From an uncultured Halieaceae bacterium (GTDB lineage Bacteria > Pseudomonadota > Gammaproteobacteria > Pseudomonadales > Halieaceae), in contig CALINF010000148.1 of assembly GCA_938045215.1 (NCBI GenBank), positions 1-7,402 of the forward strand: DNA of 7,402 nucleotides, read 5' to 3'. Each line of letters begins with the position of its first letter. Position 1 is the first letter of the stretch. A program made the position numbers and the translations under genes. Under the pieces are notes generated by a model, which worked only from the letters and a program-made list of their open reading frames with translations, was not told the DNA's origin and searched no databases. Below, piece after piece: positions 7,336-7,402 of the stretch.

Positions 7336-7402
7336 CAGTTGGTTGCATGGATGTCGTGGATATTCGATTCGTCCGCCATTTCGCACTGTTAGTTAGTCTT
7401 TT
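7329..7402 (+). terminator. Candidate terminator: 11-bp inverted repeat followed by a T-run
   Basis: TAACTAACAGT (7329-7339) and ACTGTTAGTTA (7385-7395) are perfect reverse complements separated by 45 bases, followed by GTC and four Ts before the window ends. The left arm includes the mutT stop codon. Inside the loop, ATGG (7347-7350) can pair with CCAT (7376-7379) and GGA (7358-7360) with TCC (7372-7374), so a long imperfect stem is possible. The position suits a transcription terminator for the secA-argJ-mutT unit. However, the outer stem is AT-rich and the loop is long, so it is atypical. It might instead be a protein-binding site or one end of a small repeat element. The T-run may continue beyond the window. 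Confidence 0.45.

Overview
This window looks like ordinary core chromosome from a gammaproteobacterium. It covers the distal end of the dcw (division and cell wall) cluster and the genes that usually follow it. From left to right, all on the + strand, it holds: the 3' part of ftsZ, cut by the window start; lpxC; an M23-family membrane-anchored peptidase; secA; argJ; and mutT. About 67 bases of non-coding sequence then run to the window end. Every gene is full length with intact catalytic motifs, except ftsZ, which is truncated only by the window edge. I see no mobile elements, CRISPR repeats, tRNA or rRNA genes, or foreign-looking segments. By eye, the sequence is moderately GC-rich and even throughout.

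The gene order ftsZ-lpxC-(M23)-secA-argJ-mutT and the protein sequences both point to Gammaproteobacteria. An M23 peptidase sits between lpxC and secA where enterics carry secM, and ArgJ is strongly Pseudomonas-like from its MAVG start to its NAEYRT end. This suggests a Pseudomonadales- or Cellvibrionales-type lineage, possibly marine, rather than an enteric. The species cannot be named from this sequence.

Region by region: bases 2-910 encode most of the FtsZ GTPase domain, the linker and the C-terminal partner-binding peptide. Bases 911-987 are a short leader with two small tandem hairpins before lpxC. Bases 1903-1993 are non-coding before the M23 gene, whose start is not well marked. Bases 2924-2997 are the secA leader, which has a clean 7-bp hairpin and no SecM-like gene. 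secA, argJ and mutT are packed with gaps of 3 and 0 bases, so they are probably co-transcribed and translationally coupled. An 11-bp inverted repeat begins at the mutT stop codon and ends just before a T-run at the window edge, so it is a candidate terminator for this unit.

Functionally, the first four genes serve the growing and dividing envelope: the FtsZ ring, lipid A synthesis (LpxC), probable peptidoglycan remodelling or its control (M23), and protein export (SecA). ArgJ (arginine biosynthesis) and MutT (nucleotide pool sanitation) are housekeeping genes with no evident functional link to these. I found no convincing new biological system. The observations worth a second look concern non-coding structure and gene-neighbourhood differences, and their interest scores are low.
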